Source: Corydoras sp. C115
Lineage: Eukaryota > Chordata > Actinopteri > Siluriformes > Callichthyidae
Assembly (NCBI GenBank): GCA_019802505.1
Contig: JAFMOC010000003.1
Coordinates: forward strand, 46,001 to 110,000
Reading direction: 5' to 3'
Length of the DNA stretch: 64,000 nt
A program made the translations under genes and the position numbers. The notes beneath the pieces are model-generated. The model ran no database searches, had not been told where the DNA came from, and worked only from the letters and a program-made list of their open reading frames with translations. Positions 43,593-56,616 of this stretch are shown here, piece after piece. Each line of letters opens with the position of its first letter. Within the stretch, counting starts at the first letter, position 1.

Positions 43593-44330
43593 CCTATTCT
43601 GATAAATCTCATCTGTAAACATCTTGTGATTTCAAAGGTTGTGGAAAAAAGATCAGGAATTGTTTGTATTTTATTTTTAAGGAATACATAAATTTGTTTT
43701 ATACTAATTGTCAGTCTGGCTCTACAAGTTGTTGGAGGCAGTCAATTATATTGTCACCAAATTTTAGCTATTTCATCTAGACGAGTGTGGGGCATTAAAC
43801 TTTGAACAACCTATTTTGTTCCAATGCTAAAATATTTATAGACAAATACTTTTTTTTTTTTATTAGCATTCTTTGGGTGCTTTCGCAGGACATTGTGCAG
43901 GACACATACTAAACTCCAGTTCGCAGGTGGATAAAAATTTAGAATTCAAATGTATAATTCTGAACTTATTCATCTAATAACAAAGGCAACCTGACTGGGC
44001 AGAAACGCTGCTTCACCAAAAAAGAGTTACGCTACTTTGCTGGAATCCAATGACTTTCATATTTGTACACATAATAATTCAGTAACACTATAAATCCGGT
44101 ATTCATAATGCATAAAGTTTTTAGTAACCTTCAGACTGTTCAGTAATCTTTGGCAAACTGCAGACAGGCAGTGATACTGTAAATGTTGTCATGTATTGTT
44201 TGAGAATGTCTTTCTTCTTGCATCTCTATCATGCAGACTATTGTGGAATAGTAGTCTAACACTAAATTCATAATTTCAGCCAATTGAACTCCTGTTTGTA
44301 ATAATGACAAAGAATAACAAGAATGGTTTC
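43593..44330. other. Unique DNA with a family P tip
   Basis: Mostly unrecognised. 44084-44118 carries 'cactataaatccggtattca' and 'taatgcataaag', a terminal fragment of family P. Confidence 0.5.
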
Positions 44331-44331
44331 T

Positions 44332-44585
44332 TATACACCCAGGACAGGGCGCCAATCCATCGCTGGGCACACACTCACTCACACAAACACACTCTATATG
44401 GGGTAATTTGGAGAATTCAATTGACTTGATCCATGTTTTTGGACTGTGGGAGGAAACCAGAGAACCCGGAGGAAACCCACGCAGACACGGGGAGAACATG
44501 GAAACTCCACCCAGAATGGGATTCGAACTGGGAATCCCTAGCGCTAAGAGGAGAATATGCTAACCACTAAGCCACCGTGCCGCCC
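44332..44585 (-). repeat. SINE-A lacking its 3' third
   Basis: Minus-strand copy from 'tacacccaggacagggcgcc' to the intact head 'gccaccgtgccgcccc'. The A and B boxes are present, but the tail side is deleted. Confidence 0.88.
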
Positions 44586-45311
44586 CGTATTAATAAAAAT
44601 GATCTAAATTCAGTTGATATTTACAATTTCTCATGTCATACCTGACTAAGAGTTAATCAAGTCAAAATTTACAATCAACCAATAAGGGAAATTTGTAAAT
44701 ATACATTTTTCAAGGATTTACCCAATGTCTATAACACCGTTGACAATACTCTCGCTCAGAATAAAAGTCTGTGACCACAGTTTACATCCGTTTTTTTTCT
44801 ATTCCATTTACCTCAGAGTAGAAATCTATAAGACATGTGGCAGTTTGGAGCTAGAGCACTCTTAAATCATGTCCTAATCTGCTGAGCATGGGCTATACTG
44901 CTGATAACTCTACTCTGGAAATGATTTATACATTGGTGCTAAGTGTCTACTTTCCATAATCCAAAGAATTAATTTAACAATTTGAATATTTTATATTGTG
45001 TTATGCTCAATAGAGAAAGCATGTTGAGCACTCGCCAATCTTACTTTGTTGACAAGCACTGAATGCTATTTTGCTGCAGTGATACAGACAAGTAAGAGAC
45101 AAGGTTTAAGGGGGTGAGATCCAATAGTGTGCCAGATCTGCCAGATCTGCATTAAACATGGTGATCTAAACATAACCCAATAAATTAACTAAGAGATATA
45201 GATGTAGAAAGCCAAATTGGTAAAAAGAAAATGAGCTTATGTTGGAAAAGAGGCATGTTTAACACTGGGTCACTATCTTTTTTTTAAATAATACATTTAT
45301 TATAAAGACAC
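44586..45311. other. Unique AT-rich DNA
   Basis: Nothing recognised. Confidence 0.45.
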
Positions 45312-45634
45312 GGGCGGCACGGTGGCTTATTGGTTAGCATGTTCGCCTCTCAGCACTAGGCATTACTGGTTTGAATCCCAATCTGGTGGAGTTTCAATGT
45401 TCTTCCCGTGTCCATGTGGGTTTCCACGGGTTCTCCGGTTTCCTCCCAAAGTCCAAGAACATGGATCAATCAAATGAATTCTCCAAATTGCCCCATATAA
45501 AGTGTGTAGAGCAATAGATTGGTAGTCTGTCCTGGGTGTATTTGCCCAGCGCCTGAGACGTTGTCCCCTGGATGGGCATGGTGAACCCCCTGTGACCCTA
45601 ATAGAGGATAAAACGTAAGATGATGGATGAATGG
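45312..45634 (+). mobile_element. SINE-A, near full length
   Basis: Plus-strand copy from 'gggcggcacggtggcttatt' to 'gatgatggatgaatgg'. The B box is weakened (ggtttgaatcc) and part of the GT-rich stretch is lost. Confidence 0.9.
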
Positions 45635-46751
45635 AAGTTAAAATGTAGATTAATTTGACCATGGAACACATTTTTACTGTATTTTAGTCCATTTCAGATG
45701 AATTCAAGCCTTCATTTTGCACTAAATTAATATATAGCTACGTTTTTGCATAATAGGGTTTCAGATTTACATTTCTAAGCAGCATTGAAATATTATGATT
45801 ATAAATTGTAGACAGTAAAACACTTAAATGCTATCATGCCATCATTGTTTTGAAACTGACCATGAATACTCTTAAAAAGCCCCTCAAAAAGTGGTGAATC
45901 GATATTATAAAAAAGGCTTTTGAAGAGAGGTAACCAGCTTTTTCCTTTTATTAAAAGTATAAAACATTAGTGAGAACTTTTTTATAATTTGCACCCAGCC
46001 AAATGCATTCATAAGGCTTGTAATTGCAGTCTTGATAACTGGACAAAAATAGTGGTGCACTGTGCACCTTTAAAAATCCCGACCATGTTGAAGTTCATAT
46101 TACATTGTTGGCTTTGATTGAAGATAATTGCAGATATGAGGTTATTGTAGAAAGATTGTTGGGCTTGTTAAGGCCAATCAAGGCCCAGCTTTAAATGCAT
46201 TACAGCTGAATTGTGTGCAAAAGTCCAGAGCTGCTCTGATTAAACTGATGCAATTTGAAGAAATTGATACGTTTAGAGCTATTAGCTTATAAATAAGTGC
46301 TCCGTAGTGCCTGACATCTTAAAACCCAGTTTTCTCCATTCAGAATTGCAGTTTTATAAGAACATTCTACACATTATCGGGTAAGCAAGCTACACATACA
46401 CATTTAACATTGAACCTATAAAGGTCATCTAAGACATTTAACATTTTGGGCATTTTGTTAACCTGTGTTAAATAAACCTACATCAGACATTTAATAAACC
46501 TCAGGTCGTCCTTAGCAACGGGGATAATTAGAGGACCTTGTTCATCTCTGGTCTGTTGCTGGTTTTGAGGCAGTCAGTTTTCAAAAGAACGATTAGAACA
46601 CTTAAAATTTTAATGTCTTTTTGAGCTGTCTAGCTAATTAACAGTTCTTATCACATATTTGAAAACCAATTGAAGGGACGTATTAATTGCCATTGCAATG
46701 CATTCTATGTGCTAAAAAATAAATAGCAAATATTTATCTTGAATGCAAGTC
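45635..46751. other. Unique DNA (candidate conserved element at 46.10-46.29 kb)
   Basis: Repeat-free for 1.1 kb. The segment around 'aggccaatcaaggcccagct' and 'aatgcattacagctgaattg' has the composition of conserved vertebrate enhancers, but no comparison is available. Confidence 0.35.
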
Positions 46752-46967
46752 CTCCCAGTCCAAAAACAAGGATCAAGGTCAATTGAATTCTCCAAATTGC
46801 CCCATATAGAGTGTGTCTGTGTGAGTGAGTGTGTGCCCAGTGATAGATTGGTGCCCTGTCCTGAGTCTGCCCAGCACCCAAAACGTTCTCCTCTGGATGG
46901 CAATGGGGATCCCAACCGCGACCCTAGTAGAGAATAAAGCGGAAGATGATGGATGGATGGATGGTCA
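46752..46967 (+). mobile_element. SINE-A, 5'-truncated
   Basis: Begins within the body at 'cctcccagtccaaaaaca' and keeps the 3' end with a GGAT tail, as expected of incomplete reverse transcription. Confidence 0.9.
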
Positions 46968-48005
46968 TGATGGAATATCAACTTTGCAATAGATCAGTCT
47001 GTGATTATTATTATTTTTTTATTAAAAACATGATTTAAGGTAGGGTCTTGTTTACTAACATCAATTACATTTCTTAATTTGGTAAAAACGGATGATTTTA
47101 GTCATTTAATTCAGAGTCATAAAGAAATAAATTACAATTCTACTTTCCACATTCAAAGTGTTACTTCCACAGATAGGGGGGAAATGCTGCCACATATCTG
47201 AAATTAAATCATTAAGTTGAGTAATGTGAAGTACAGATGTGTTTCAATAGTCTCTCTATTTTCTATGGGCAACACAATAATCCTATAAATCTTTACGACG
47301 TCTGTTTTAAAAAGACACTGGGCATTTTGCAGGTGAATTGTTTGATAAGGAGAACACCTTAATTTTAGTGTAGTACCTAACAACAACCAACATTAACCTG
47401 ACTTAGGCCAAACTCAAAGGTAGAAGTATCAATTTGTAACTGTATATGCACTTCAGGCTTAAAGACAATCAATAGCACTCTGTGATAATACAATTACATA
47501 TTGTACAGCATACATAGAGCTCGAGCAGCAGAGGTGAGCTGCTTAGAATCCCATCATGTGTAATAGTGCCAAACCCAATCAATAGTCATTCTGAAATTTA
47601 ATAGTTATTTTTAAACGTCAGATTTGGTCATTTAAACTGTGCATGGATAAATGAACAATGACACCTGAATTTGACATCTACTAGATTAAGTTTAAAAAAA
47701 AATAATGAAATGAGCCGGAAAAGTTAACAGGCTTTTACTGAGTCAAATATTTGAACAGTCTTATTTCACCCGTGATAACGCAGACAGTCAAAACGTGTTC
47801 AATTCAATTCACTTTAAATTGCGAAGTGTGTTTAACCGTAAAGGAAACTTAAACCCGGTTTAGAGTGGAGGTTAAATATACGTTTGACATGTCACTGCCC
47901 GTTATTATTGCAATATCAGGTTTAAATATCAAAAGTCATATTTTATACTGAAAGCATCAGTGCAAAGGTTCTTTCTTAAGTGTACGTGAATATGCATTAC
48001 CTTAA
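46968..48005. other. Unique AT-rich DNA
   Basis: Nothing recognised over ~1 kb. Confidence 0.45.
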
Positions 48006-48337
48006 AAACACATCGGTATTCATAATGCATTATAAATACCCTTCTAAACTTTATAATGTATGCATGTAAGTTTTATTAAACTTGTCATAAGCCTCTGTTA
48101 ATATACATAGATGTTCATAACCACACTCAAAGTTTTATAAGAATCTGACATAAGGCTTTATAACACAAAGTGACATAATGCATTATAAAGTTTGTTTTGA
48201 ACACTCTTCAAACCTATTGTGGAAACCATTGATTATAAAGATTTATGATGTTTGTTTCCCTAAGATAATGCTTTCCATAAGAAGGACTTTATAAGTGCTT
48301 TTATACATACATACATACTTACATACATACATACACA

Positions 48338-48338
<1 letters not shown>

Positions 48339-48422
<84 letters not shown>
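48339..48422. repeat. (CA)n microsatellite
   Basis: About 40 CA units preceded by ATAC repeats (48304-48335), inside the family P element. Confidence 0.95.
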
Positions 48423-48425
<3 letters not shown>

Positions 48426-48485
48426 AAAATATAGTAAGAACTAAAGCATTATCTTATAATGCATTATGACAATTTGTGTTATGAA

Positions 48486-48488
<3 letters not shown>

Positions 48489-48568
<80 letters not shown>
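48489..48568. repeat. (TA)n microsatellite
   Basis: About 40 AT units within the right arm of the family P element. Confidence 0.95.
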
Positions 48569-48570
<2 letters not shown>

Positions 48571-48846
48571 CTTTATCTTATAAACTGTATGTCATATTTT
48601 AATAAGTTTGATTATGAACATCTATATACATTAAAATACACCTTATAATGTGTCATGAATACTGTATAAAGCATTACAAAAGCACTTATAATGATTATGA
48701 ATACTGAATTTATAGAAAATGTCATCACAAGGGTTTAAAACTTGTTTTAATGAATGTACAGTTGTCATTAGCTTATACTCCAGTCCAATTCTATTTACCA
48801 ATTACAGGTTTGCTGTACATATGCATACATATAATAGAAAAAAAAT

Positions 48847-48847
<1 letters not shown>

Positions 48848-48938
<91 letters not shown>
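48848..48938. repeat. (AAAT)n followed by (TA)n
   Basis: About eight AAAT units pass directly into about 29 TA units. Confidence 0.95.
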
Positions 48939-48941
<3 letters not shown>

Positions 48942-49077
48942 TAAGGTGCATTTCATTTTATGCTGTAGTGTTTATAAGCTGTTTATAAAAGTAATGGCAT
49001 GAGGAAATAAACTGTTTGGATAGCAAACCAGATTAATTGCTTTAATGATGATTAGCAGCCAAGAGAACACATGACGT

Positions 49078-49221
49078 TGATGTGTGAGTGTGTGCCCAGC
49101 GATGAATTAACGCCCTGTCCTGGGTGTATCTGCCCAACGCACGAGACGTTCCCCTGAATGGGCATGGGGAACCCCACCGCGACCCTAATAGAGGATAAAG
49201 CGGGAGATAATGAAGGAATGA
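49078..49221 (+). mobile_element. SINE-A, strongly 5'-truncated
   Basis: Only the 3' ~145 bp remain, from 'gatgtgtgagtgtgtgccca' to 'gataatgaaggaatgaa'. Confidence 0.88.
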
Positions 49222-50154
49222 ATAAAAAGTATATTGTTATTTTTTGACAGGATGGTTGCCAACAACACACTTACATTTACAAGTTAATGAATAAAATCCC
49301 ACACTGTACACCTTCAAATGTGAGTGAAGTAAACAGTTTTGATTGTCAGTGTATAAACTGCTCTATTTAAGTAAATAAGAGTCTGCCATGCTGTTATGTA
49401 ACCTCTTCTTCTAGAGTTTCTGAGGATTTCAAAAAGGCCAATTTAACAAGAGATAACTGTTCACTGATGCATGTGTCATTTAATAGGCTGCTATCTCAGT
49501 TTTCGTCTGTTATTTATCAACATGGAGGCAGTGACGCATTCGAAATTTGTATTAGCGGCAAATTGATTGTGGCTACAAAAATAAACATTGGGGCTTATGA
49601 ATGACAAAAAGTATAATATAACTTTGCAATAGTCCTGTTAGAATGTAATACTTTGGCAGAGCCTTAGAAAGGAAAATGTATTACATTGACTTTGTGTAGT
49701 ATAATTGTGCCTTTCCTAGAAGTTATTCTTTAAAATATCTGTATTCATTCCATCGTTTTGTATCTCCCCTTTGAAGCTTTGACTGAATTGTAGGGCTTTG
49801 TATTTAAAAGCCAACTCAAAAAGTATATTTTAAAAACCACATGATTCATATGGAACTCATTCACAGTTCAATATGTGTCTTTTCAGGGCTATTTATGTAT
49901 TAGGAAGGATTTTTAATTTCAGATAAATTATGAAAAAATATATGAGACTCCAAGACCAAATATAGCAGCTGAACATTATTTTTTAAATGTACGAATTTTG
50001 ATGTGCTTATACAATTAACAGCTGTGCATGTTGATCTCAAACATGCTCTATTTGATATATGATTTGATCTGATTTTTTAAGCTTTGATCTCTTAGACAGT
50101 TTAGCACTGAAATTAGTGGACATATAAATAACATATAATAACAAAAGCCACTAA
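49222..50154. other. Unique AT-rich DNA
   Basis: Nothing recognised. Confidence 0.45.
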
Positions 50155-50198
<44 letters not shown>

Positions 50199-50222
50199 GT
50201 AGTAGTAGTAGTAGTAGTAGTA
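50155..50222. repeat. (ATT)n/(AGT)n microsatellite
   Basis: About 14 ATT units followed by about eight AGT units. Confidence 0.95.
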
Positions 50223-50236
50223 TATATTATTATTAT

Positions 50237-50562
50237 TCATTCATTATCTTCCGCTTTATCCTCTATTAGGGTCACGGTGGGGTTCCCCATGCCCATCCAG
50301 GGGAGAACGTCTCGGGCACTGGGCAGATACACCCAGGACAGGGCGCCAATCTATCACTAAGCACACACTCACTCACACAAACACACTCTATAGGGGGCAA
50401 TTTGGACAACTCAATTGACTTGATCCATGTTTTTGGACTGTGGGAGGAAACCGGAGAACCCGGAGGAAATCCACGCAGACACGGGGAGAACAGATGGTGA
50501 TTCGAACCGGGAATCCCTAGTGCTGAGAGGCGAACGTGCTAACAACTAAGCCACCGTGCCGC
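50237..50562 (-). mobile_element. Full-length SINE-A inside an ATT microsatellite
   Basis: Minus-strand copy from 'cattcattatcttccgcttt' to 'gccaccgtgccgc', bracketed by 'attattatt' on the left and ATT repeats on the right (50563-50611). The target was probably the microsatellite, so the TSD cannot be delimited. The head lacks a short part before the B box. Confidence 0.9.
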
Positions 50563-50610
<48 letters not shown>

Positions 50611-50611
50611 C
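50563..50611. repeat. (ATT)n microsatellite
   Basis: About 16 units, continuing the microsatellite on the other side of the SINE-A. Confidence 0.95.
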
Positions 50612-51520
50612 ATCTAAGGCACCTGATTTTCTTACTATTTAAGATAAAATAATAATAATAATAATTATAATAAATAATATTTATATATATATCAGTATAA
50701 ACAAAATAAAATAAACTGCTCAATGATGTACAAAGTACATGACAAATAATATATTTATAAACTTTGACAATTAAATCTAAAATAATCAATAAATGTAAGT
50801 GAACTGCAACACAGGAGCACCTGATAACTAACCAAAAGTATACACAATCAATAACTACATGCAGAAATGGAAACACTGTCTACAAAGAACTAGCGAAGTT
50901 TGAAAGTGAATTATTCAGAGCTCCCTGGAGATCATGCTGATTTCCCATTACATTGTGCTATGCAAGGGGGAAATTTTCATGTAGCAATAATGTCCATTTA
51001 TAACTTAATGCTTATACACATTCATATTTGTCAGATTTAGGCTTTGCACTGGTCATCAAAAACCAGTGGTGCATTAAATATATTATGATGGTGATGCTTC
51101 TGTTCTGATAACAAATAACAAAGTTTCTTTCAAGCCCCAGGGCTAATTTTTGTGCAGCAGCATGGTAAATGCATTAACCTTACGAATGATTTGTTCTGTT
51201 GCCATATTGTGCTTATAAAATCTAATTACAGCATTATTACAATGGAGCTCATTAGGAGTTTGACATTACTCAGTTTTTTTTTCTCTATTCTCGTTGTTGA
51301 CTATGTGCGAATGTCATTATGTTAATTTGAAATTCATTGTGTAGTACAGCATGAAATGGTATGGTCATGTGCAAAATCTATCATGGAACATCCAGATATT
51401 GTTTCTCATTTACTTTTTTTTTATTAGAAACTTAATCACTTTTTGGGATCACTCTGTAAATGAAGTCATTTTCCTCGTTTAAATTTTACAGTAATAACAG
51501 AACTATAGAACTTAACAGAA
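50612..51520. other. Unique DNA (candidate conserved element at 51.12-51.26 kb)
   Basis: Includes 'atgcattaaccttacgaatg' and 'aaaatctaattacagcatta', with homeodomain-like TAATTA-type words. No repeats. Conservation is untested. Confidence 0.35.
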
Positions 51521-51522
51521 CT

Positions 51523-51657
51523 ATCCATCCATCCATTCATTATCTTCCGCTTTATCCTCTACTAGAGTCGCGGGTGGTTCCCCATGCCCATCCAGGGAAG
51601 AACGTCTGGGGACTGGGAAGATACACCCAGGACAGGGCGCCAATCTATTGCTGGGCC
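51523..51657 (-). mobile_element. SINE-A, 5'-truncated
   Basis: Minus-strand tail 'tccatccatccattcatt' through 'caatctattgctgggcc'. Flanking 'cttaaca' words on both sides may be a short TSD. Confidence 0.87.
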
Positions 51658-51704
51658 TTAACATAGCCCAGCAATATTTTTATATTTTTATATATTTTTA
51701 TCTC

Positions 51705-51921
51705 ATCTCATTATTTAGGGTCTATGGTCGCAGGGGTGCCAATCCAGGGGAGAACATTTTGAAAGCTGGGTAGTTACATTCAGGACAGGGCGCCAGTCCA
51801 TTCCTGGCCACACAATTACTCAGACAAACACACACACTATATGGGGCAATTTTGAATCCATGTTTTTTGACTGTGGGAGTACCTGGAGGGAACCTACGTG
51901 GACAGGTGTGAACATGGAAAC
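51705..51921 (-). repeat. SINE-A, older and diverged
   Basis: Minus-strand remnant from 'tctatggtcgcaggggtgcc' to 'aggtgtgaacatggaaactc'. It lacks both tail and head. Confidence 0.75.
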
Positions 51922-53368
51922 TCGTATGCAACCTCTAATGCAGTTTTGCAGTTCTCTTCTCTAAGCAACTCTTCAGTCTGCAACAGGTGAGTTCAAATCC
52001 ATCAACCATTAGTAGACTTGCCAAACAACCTCTGACCAACATTCAACATGCCCTCCATCTTTTTAATATACTTCATGAACTGGGAGTTATTAAGACCTAA
52101 ATTATGGCAAAAGGCACCAAGGTCAGCCACTCTGAAAACCAACAGTGATTCCCTGAACTTCATAATTCGAGCTTTGCAGACTTAACCAGATATTACTCAC
52201 TTAAAATGCCCCTGGGTGTCTTTAAAAACTTACAGCTCCTTAATTTTACTATGGAACTTCAGCTAACTTGGAACTTGTAGAGTTCCACATGTGTGCTCCC
52301 AAGACCCCTTGACAGCCTTTTAGATTTCAGTAGCTTCTGGACTTCCAGATGGTGGAAAAATTCCCAAGTTGAGCCCAATGTTGTTTTTAGTTTATAACTT
52401 TGACATTTACATAGTTATCATGGTAAAATTGCAGAGTGTGAATACCATATTTGTTATGTTCTCCTGGTATGGACTACACAATTCTTTTTCTCCGCAAGTT
52501 AAGATAACCTTTATTCATTTTCCAGTGACACTTTAAAAAAAGAATACTGGGAGTGACACAACCTTCAGAAGCCCAGCTCCACCTGGAAGCCCATCCTTGT
52601 CATCTCGCATTATTAGTTATCCTCTTTTCTACCCAGCGGACACGGCTAACCTCAGCATCTCAAAGCTTGCTATTTAGAGAGGCATGTTTGGCCATTTTCC
52701 CCGCCATGTCAGGCATCTGAAGGAGAGCCAACAGCCTGAAATGTTGATATCATGTTCAGTGATGGTGCCTTACTGTGATAGCAGTTTGGGGTCAGAAGGA
52801 GGGAGGGATGAGCTGCTTGTTTAAGCAAGAAATTCATAATGACTGGTCAAAATTTGGTTATTATATTATAATGTTTTCACTTTCTCATTAGAGCATTTGT
52901 AGCCTGAACTTTATTCAAAACAACTGTAAGAAATGAATAAACTGACAGTTTCTGAATAAATGCTTTGCCATTCAGTCAAACTGTATTTTGCGTGTTGAGG
53001 CTAATAAATACCATGGCGTTTTTGTGTCCTTAGGCAGATTGTGTATAGGCGTGTAAATGCTACAACACTTTTCTGTGTGGGCGGAAGGAAAGATTTCCTG
53101 TTTATTCATTTTTTTCCCTTTTGGCACACTCACTTGAGGGTTTCATGCAACTAAAATACATACATGAAACAACATAGCTTCAATTTATGATAACGGAATG
53201 AACCATAATGGGAATGAAGGCAATCTTTATGAATGATAGTATTAGTAAAAATACTCTTCCTGCGGTAAACTGTACTTTAGTACTGTGCCACACGTATCGT
53301 CTGGCCCGCAGAATCAGACAGACATGACCTTGTTTTTATTCTATATATGCAATTTGATTATTTAAGTT
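51922..53368. other. Unique DNA, ~1.4 kb
   Basis: Repeat-free. 52.5-52.8 kb has more balanced composition ('gcatctgaaggagagccaac'), perhaps a conserved element. No frame above 60 codons. Confidence 0.4.
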
Positions 53369-54096
53369 ATGTTAACAAAAACACGGCACGGTGGCTTAGT
53401 GGTTAACACATTCTCCTCTCAGCGCTAGGGATTCCCAATTCAAATCTCAATCTGGGTGGAGTTTCCATGTTCTCCCCGTGTCTGTGTGGTTTCCTCCGGG
53501 TTCTCCGGTTTCCTCCCACAGTCCAAAAACATGGATCAAGGTCAATTGAATTCTCCAAATTGCCCCATATAGAGTGTGTGTGTGTGTGAGTGAGTGTGTT
53601 CTCAGTGATACATTGGCGCCCTGTCCTGGGTGTATTTGCCCAATGCCTGAAACGTTCTCCCCTGTATGGGCATGGGGAACACCCCTGTGTCCGTAGTAGA
53701 GGATAAAGCAGAAGATAATGGATGGATATTTATTATAGGGTGGTACGATGGCTTAGTGATTAGCACATTCACCTCTCAGTGCTGGGGATCCAGGTTTGAA
53801 TCCCAATCTGGGTGGAGTTTCCATATTCTCCCTGTGTCCGTGTGGGTTTCCTCTGAATTCTCCGGTTTCCTCCCACAGTCCAAAAACATAGATCAAGGTC
53901 AATTGAATTCTCCAAATTGCCCCATATAGAGTGTGTGTGAGTGAGTGAGTGTGTGCCCAGTGATCGATTGGCATCCTGTTCTGGGTGTATCTGCCAAGTG
54001 CCCAAAACTTTCTTCCCTGGATGGGCATGGGGAACCCCCCCGACCCTAGTAGAGGATTAAGTGGAAGATATTGGACGGATGGATGAATGTTAACAA
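53369..54096 (+). mobile_element. Two consecutive SINE-A copies within one 10-bp TSD
   Basis: Copies at 53383-53729 and 53738-54086, both plus strand with head, body and GGAT tail. The 10-mer atgttaacaa occurs at 53369-53378 and 54087-54096, outside the pair, and not between them. Either the second copy inserted into the tail of the first, or a dimer was mobilised. Confidence 0.85.
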
Positions 54097-54099
54097 CAA

Positions 54100-54460
54100 A
54101 ATATATAATAATACTGTATATATAATATGTATTTTAGCGATGAATGCCCTTTTTTTATTGACCACTTGCCTCCAAATATGTCTGTTCATGTGCCTGTAAA
54201 TGAAATTATCTTTAATCCTAAATCAGTGAATAATGACGATATCTAATCAGAAATAAAACCTTTATAATAAGTATGAATATGGGATTAAACATTAGCTCCA
54301 GTTGCATTTTGCTATCACACAGCTGAACAGAGAAACATCAATAACATGGATTTAAACATCAAGTTGATTCTGTTAAGTAAACCTGAAGAGGAATGGACGG
54401 TAGCAGAATGAGCACTAAACGACCACAAGAATCTTGATTAAGAACTGGAAAAATCAATAG
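54100..54460. other. Unique AT-rich DNA
   Basis: Nothing recognised. Confidence 0.45.
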
Positions 54461-54461
54461 A

Positions 54462-54830
54462 GTGGACAGAAAAAGTCAAGAAACAGTGAAAATGCTAACA
54501 GACTATTTAAAAACAAAAAGTCTGAGGTTGCAGCTTTTGATCAGTGCCAGTCTGATTCCATTGCAAACCAACAAACTGGAGCACAGCTGTCATGCCTTTA
54601 AGTTGGGTCTGTCATATGCAGATATAGCTGTTAATGTCAACCCACAAAGCTCCTTTGGTGTGGGAGTGATCATGCAAGTTTCTAAGGAACAACTTGTCAG
54701 ACAACAAGTGATGCACAACACCAATCTGACACCGAGCGTCTTCAACAATCTTAGCTTTTATGAAAACCACATGGCATCAGCTGACAGGCTAGAGAGGCAC
54801 ACACAAAAGACAGCCAATTTTGGGGCCTGA
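54462..54830 (+). CDS. Unrecognised 122-codon open frame, possibly decayed element
   Basis: This is the longest frame that is not derived from SINE-A or low-complexity sequence. It starts MDRKSQETVKMLTDYLKTKS and ends with 'DRLERHTQKTANFGA', with ordinary residue composition, no signal peptide and no membrane segment. I recognise no domain, and there is no promoter, splice site or poly-A signal to support expression. It is followed in another frame by a BED-finger-like stretch (54851-55096), so both could be parts of a decayed transposon-derived gene. A chance frame is equally possible. Confidence 0.2.
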   Translation: MDRKSQETVKMLTDYLKTKSLRLQLLISASLIPLQTNKLEHSCHAFKLGLSYADIAVNVNPQSSFGVGVIMQVSKEQLVRQQVMHNTNLTPSVFNNLSFYENHMASADRLERHTQKTANFGA

Positions 54831-54850
54831 AATTAATCCCACTGGGATGA

Positions 54851-55096
54851 ATTTGGAACCAGGAGGACTCTTGCTACCCAACCATATCTGTTAAAGAAAA
54901 AAGGAAAAAAGGCAAGGGAAACTCTGTTGCTATGGTTTCACATTAAGGAGCAGACCATTGCTATGACATACAGCTGTAATCTCTGTCCAAATCATATTAG
55001 CTCAGGTCATCTAGGTATATCCAACTGTGGGTCTGAATTATATACCTCATCTGCCGTGAGCTATCTATATGAAATCGAAAAGCGGTACAGATGATT
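54851..55096 (+). pseudogene. Possible degenerate BED zinc-finger stretch (weak)
   Basis: One frame reads a basic run (KEKGKKARE), then 'LLLWFHIKEQTIAMTYSCNL' followed by CPNHISSG and 'YTSSAVSYLYEIEKRY', then a stop. The spacing of W-F, the C-x2-C pair, I-S-x-G and T-S-S recalls BED fingers of hAT-type transposases and their host derivatives, but the two expected zinc-binding histidines would be Tyr or Lys. Likely a dead remnant if real. Based on motif memory only. Confidence 0.2.
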
Positions 55097-55344
55097 AAGG
55101 TGGAGGTGGAGGTGCATTACACGGTCGGAATTTTTGAAAAATAATCTTGTTTGTACTGTTATCATTTCGAGATGTGTCAGGATTAAATGAAAATGGAGCC
55201 CTTTCTGTACGTTGCATTTCCATTTTTAATTTTCAGTGACTGAAGGTACGAGTGTACATATACATCAGCTTCATCTGTATCAAACGCTAATTAATAAATA
55301 AACAGTTACTATATTCATTGGATACATAGAGATATATACTGTAT

Positions 55345-55463
<119 letters not shown>

Positions 55464-55870
55464 GATCATTCATTATACACTTAGTGTACGCAGAACAAAA
55501 TTTTGTTGCATTGGCCCGCACAGAGTATAAAAAAAGAGGTGAACATTTAGTATATGGTATTTTATATATATATTTTATATATATATGTGTGTGTGTGTTT
55601 GTGTGTATTAGACACAATTTAAGCAGCATAGGTTCAAAATGAGAATGCGATTAGTAAAAGGATTGAAATTAAGTATATAGGTATGTATAAATGTATAAAT
55701 ATATGAACATATAAATTATATCAAATACATAAATTATAGCAGACAGTAAAATACAAATAACAGACAGCATTATTTACAGACAACAAAATTACAAGTTATA
55801 GCAAACAATATATAAATTATAGCAGACAAATTATAAATAAATATAAATATCAGACAAGTAGCATGGATTT

Positions 55871-56540
<670 letters not shown>

Positions 56541-56615
<75 letters not shown>
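56541..56615. repeat. (TA)n microsatellite
   Basis: About 36 units, directly abutting SINE-A sequence at 56616. Confidence 0.95.

Positions 56616-56616
<1 letters not shown>

Larger units (their letters stand above)
48010..48720. repeat. Palindromic AT-rich element (family P), copy 2
   Basis: The left arm 48010-48190 ('cggtattcataatgcattat', 'tacatagatgttcataacca', 'aaggctttataacacaaagt') is mirrored by the reverse complement of 48440-48720, with a large TA expansion inside the right arm and a CA expansion in the centre. Tips share 'gtattcataat' words. No open frame apart from TA translation. Interpreted as a foldback or MITE-like non-autonomous transposon. Confidence 0.72.
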
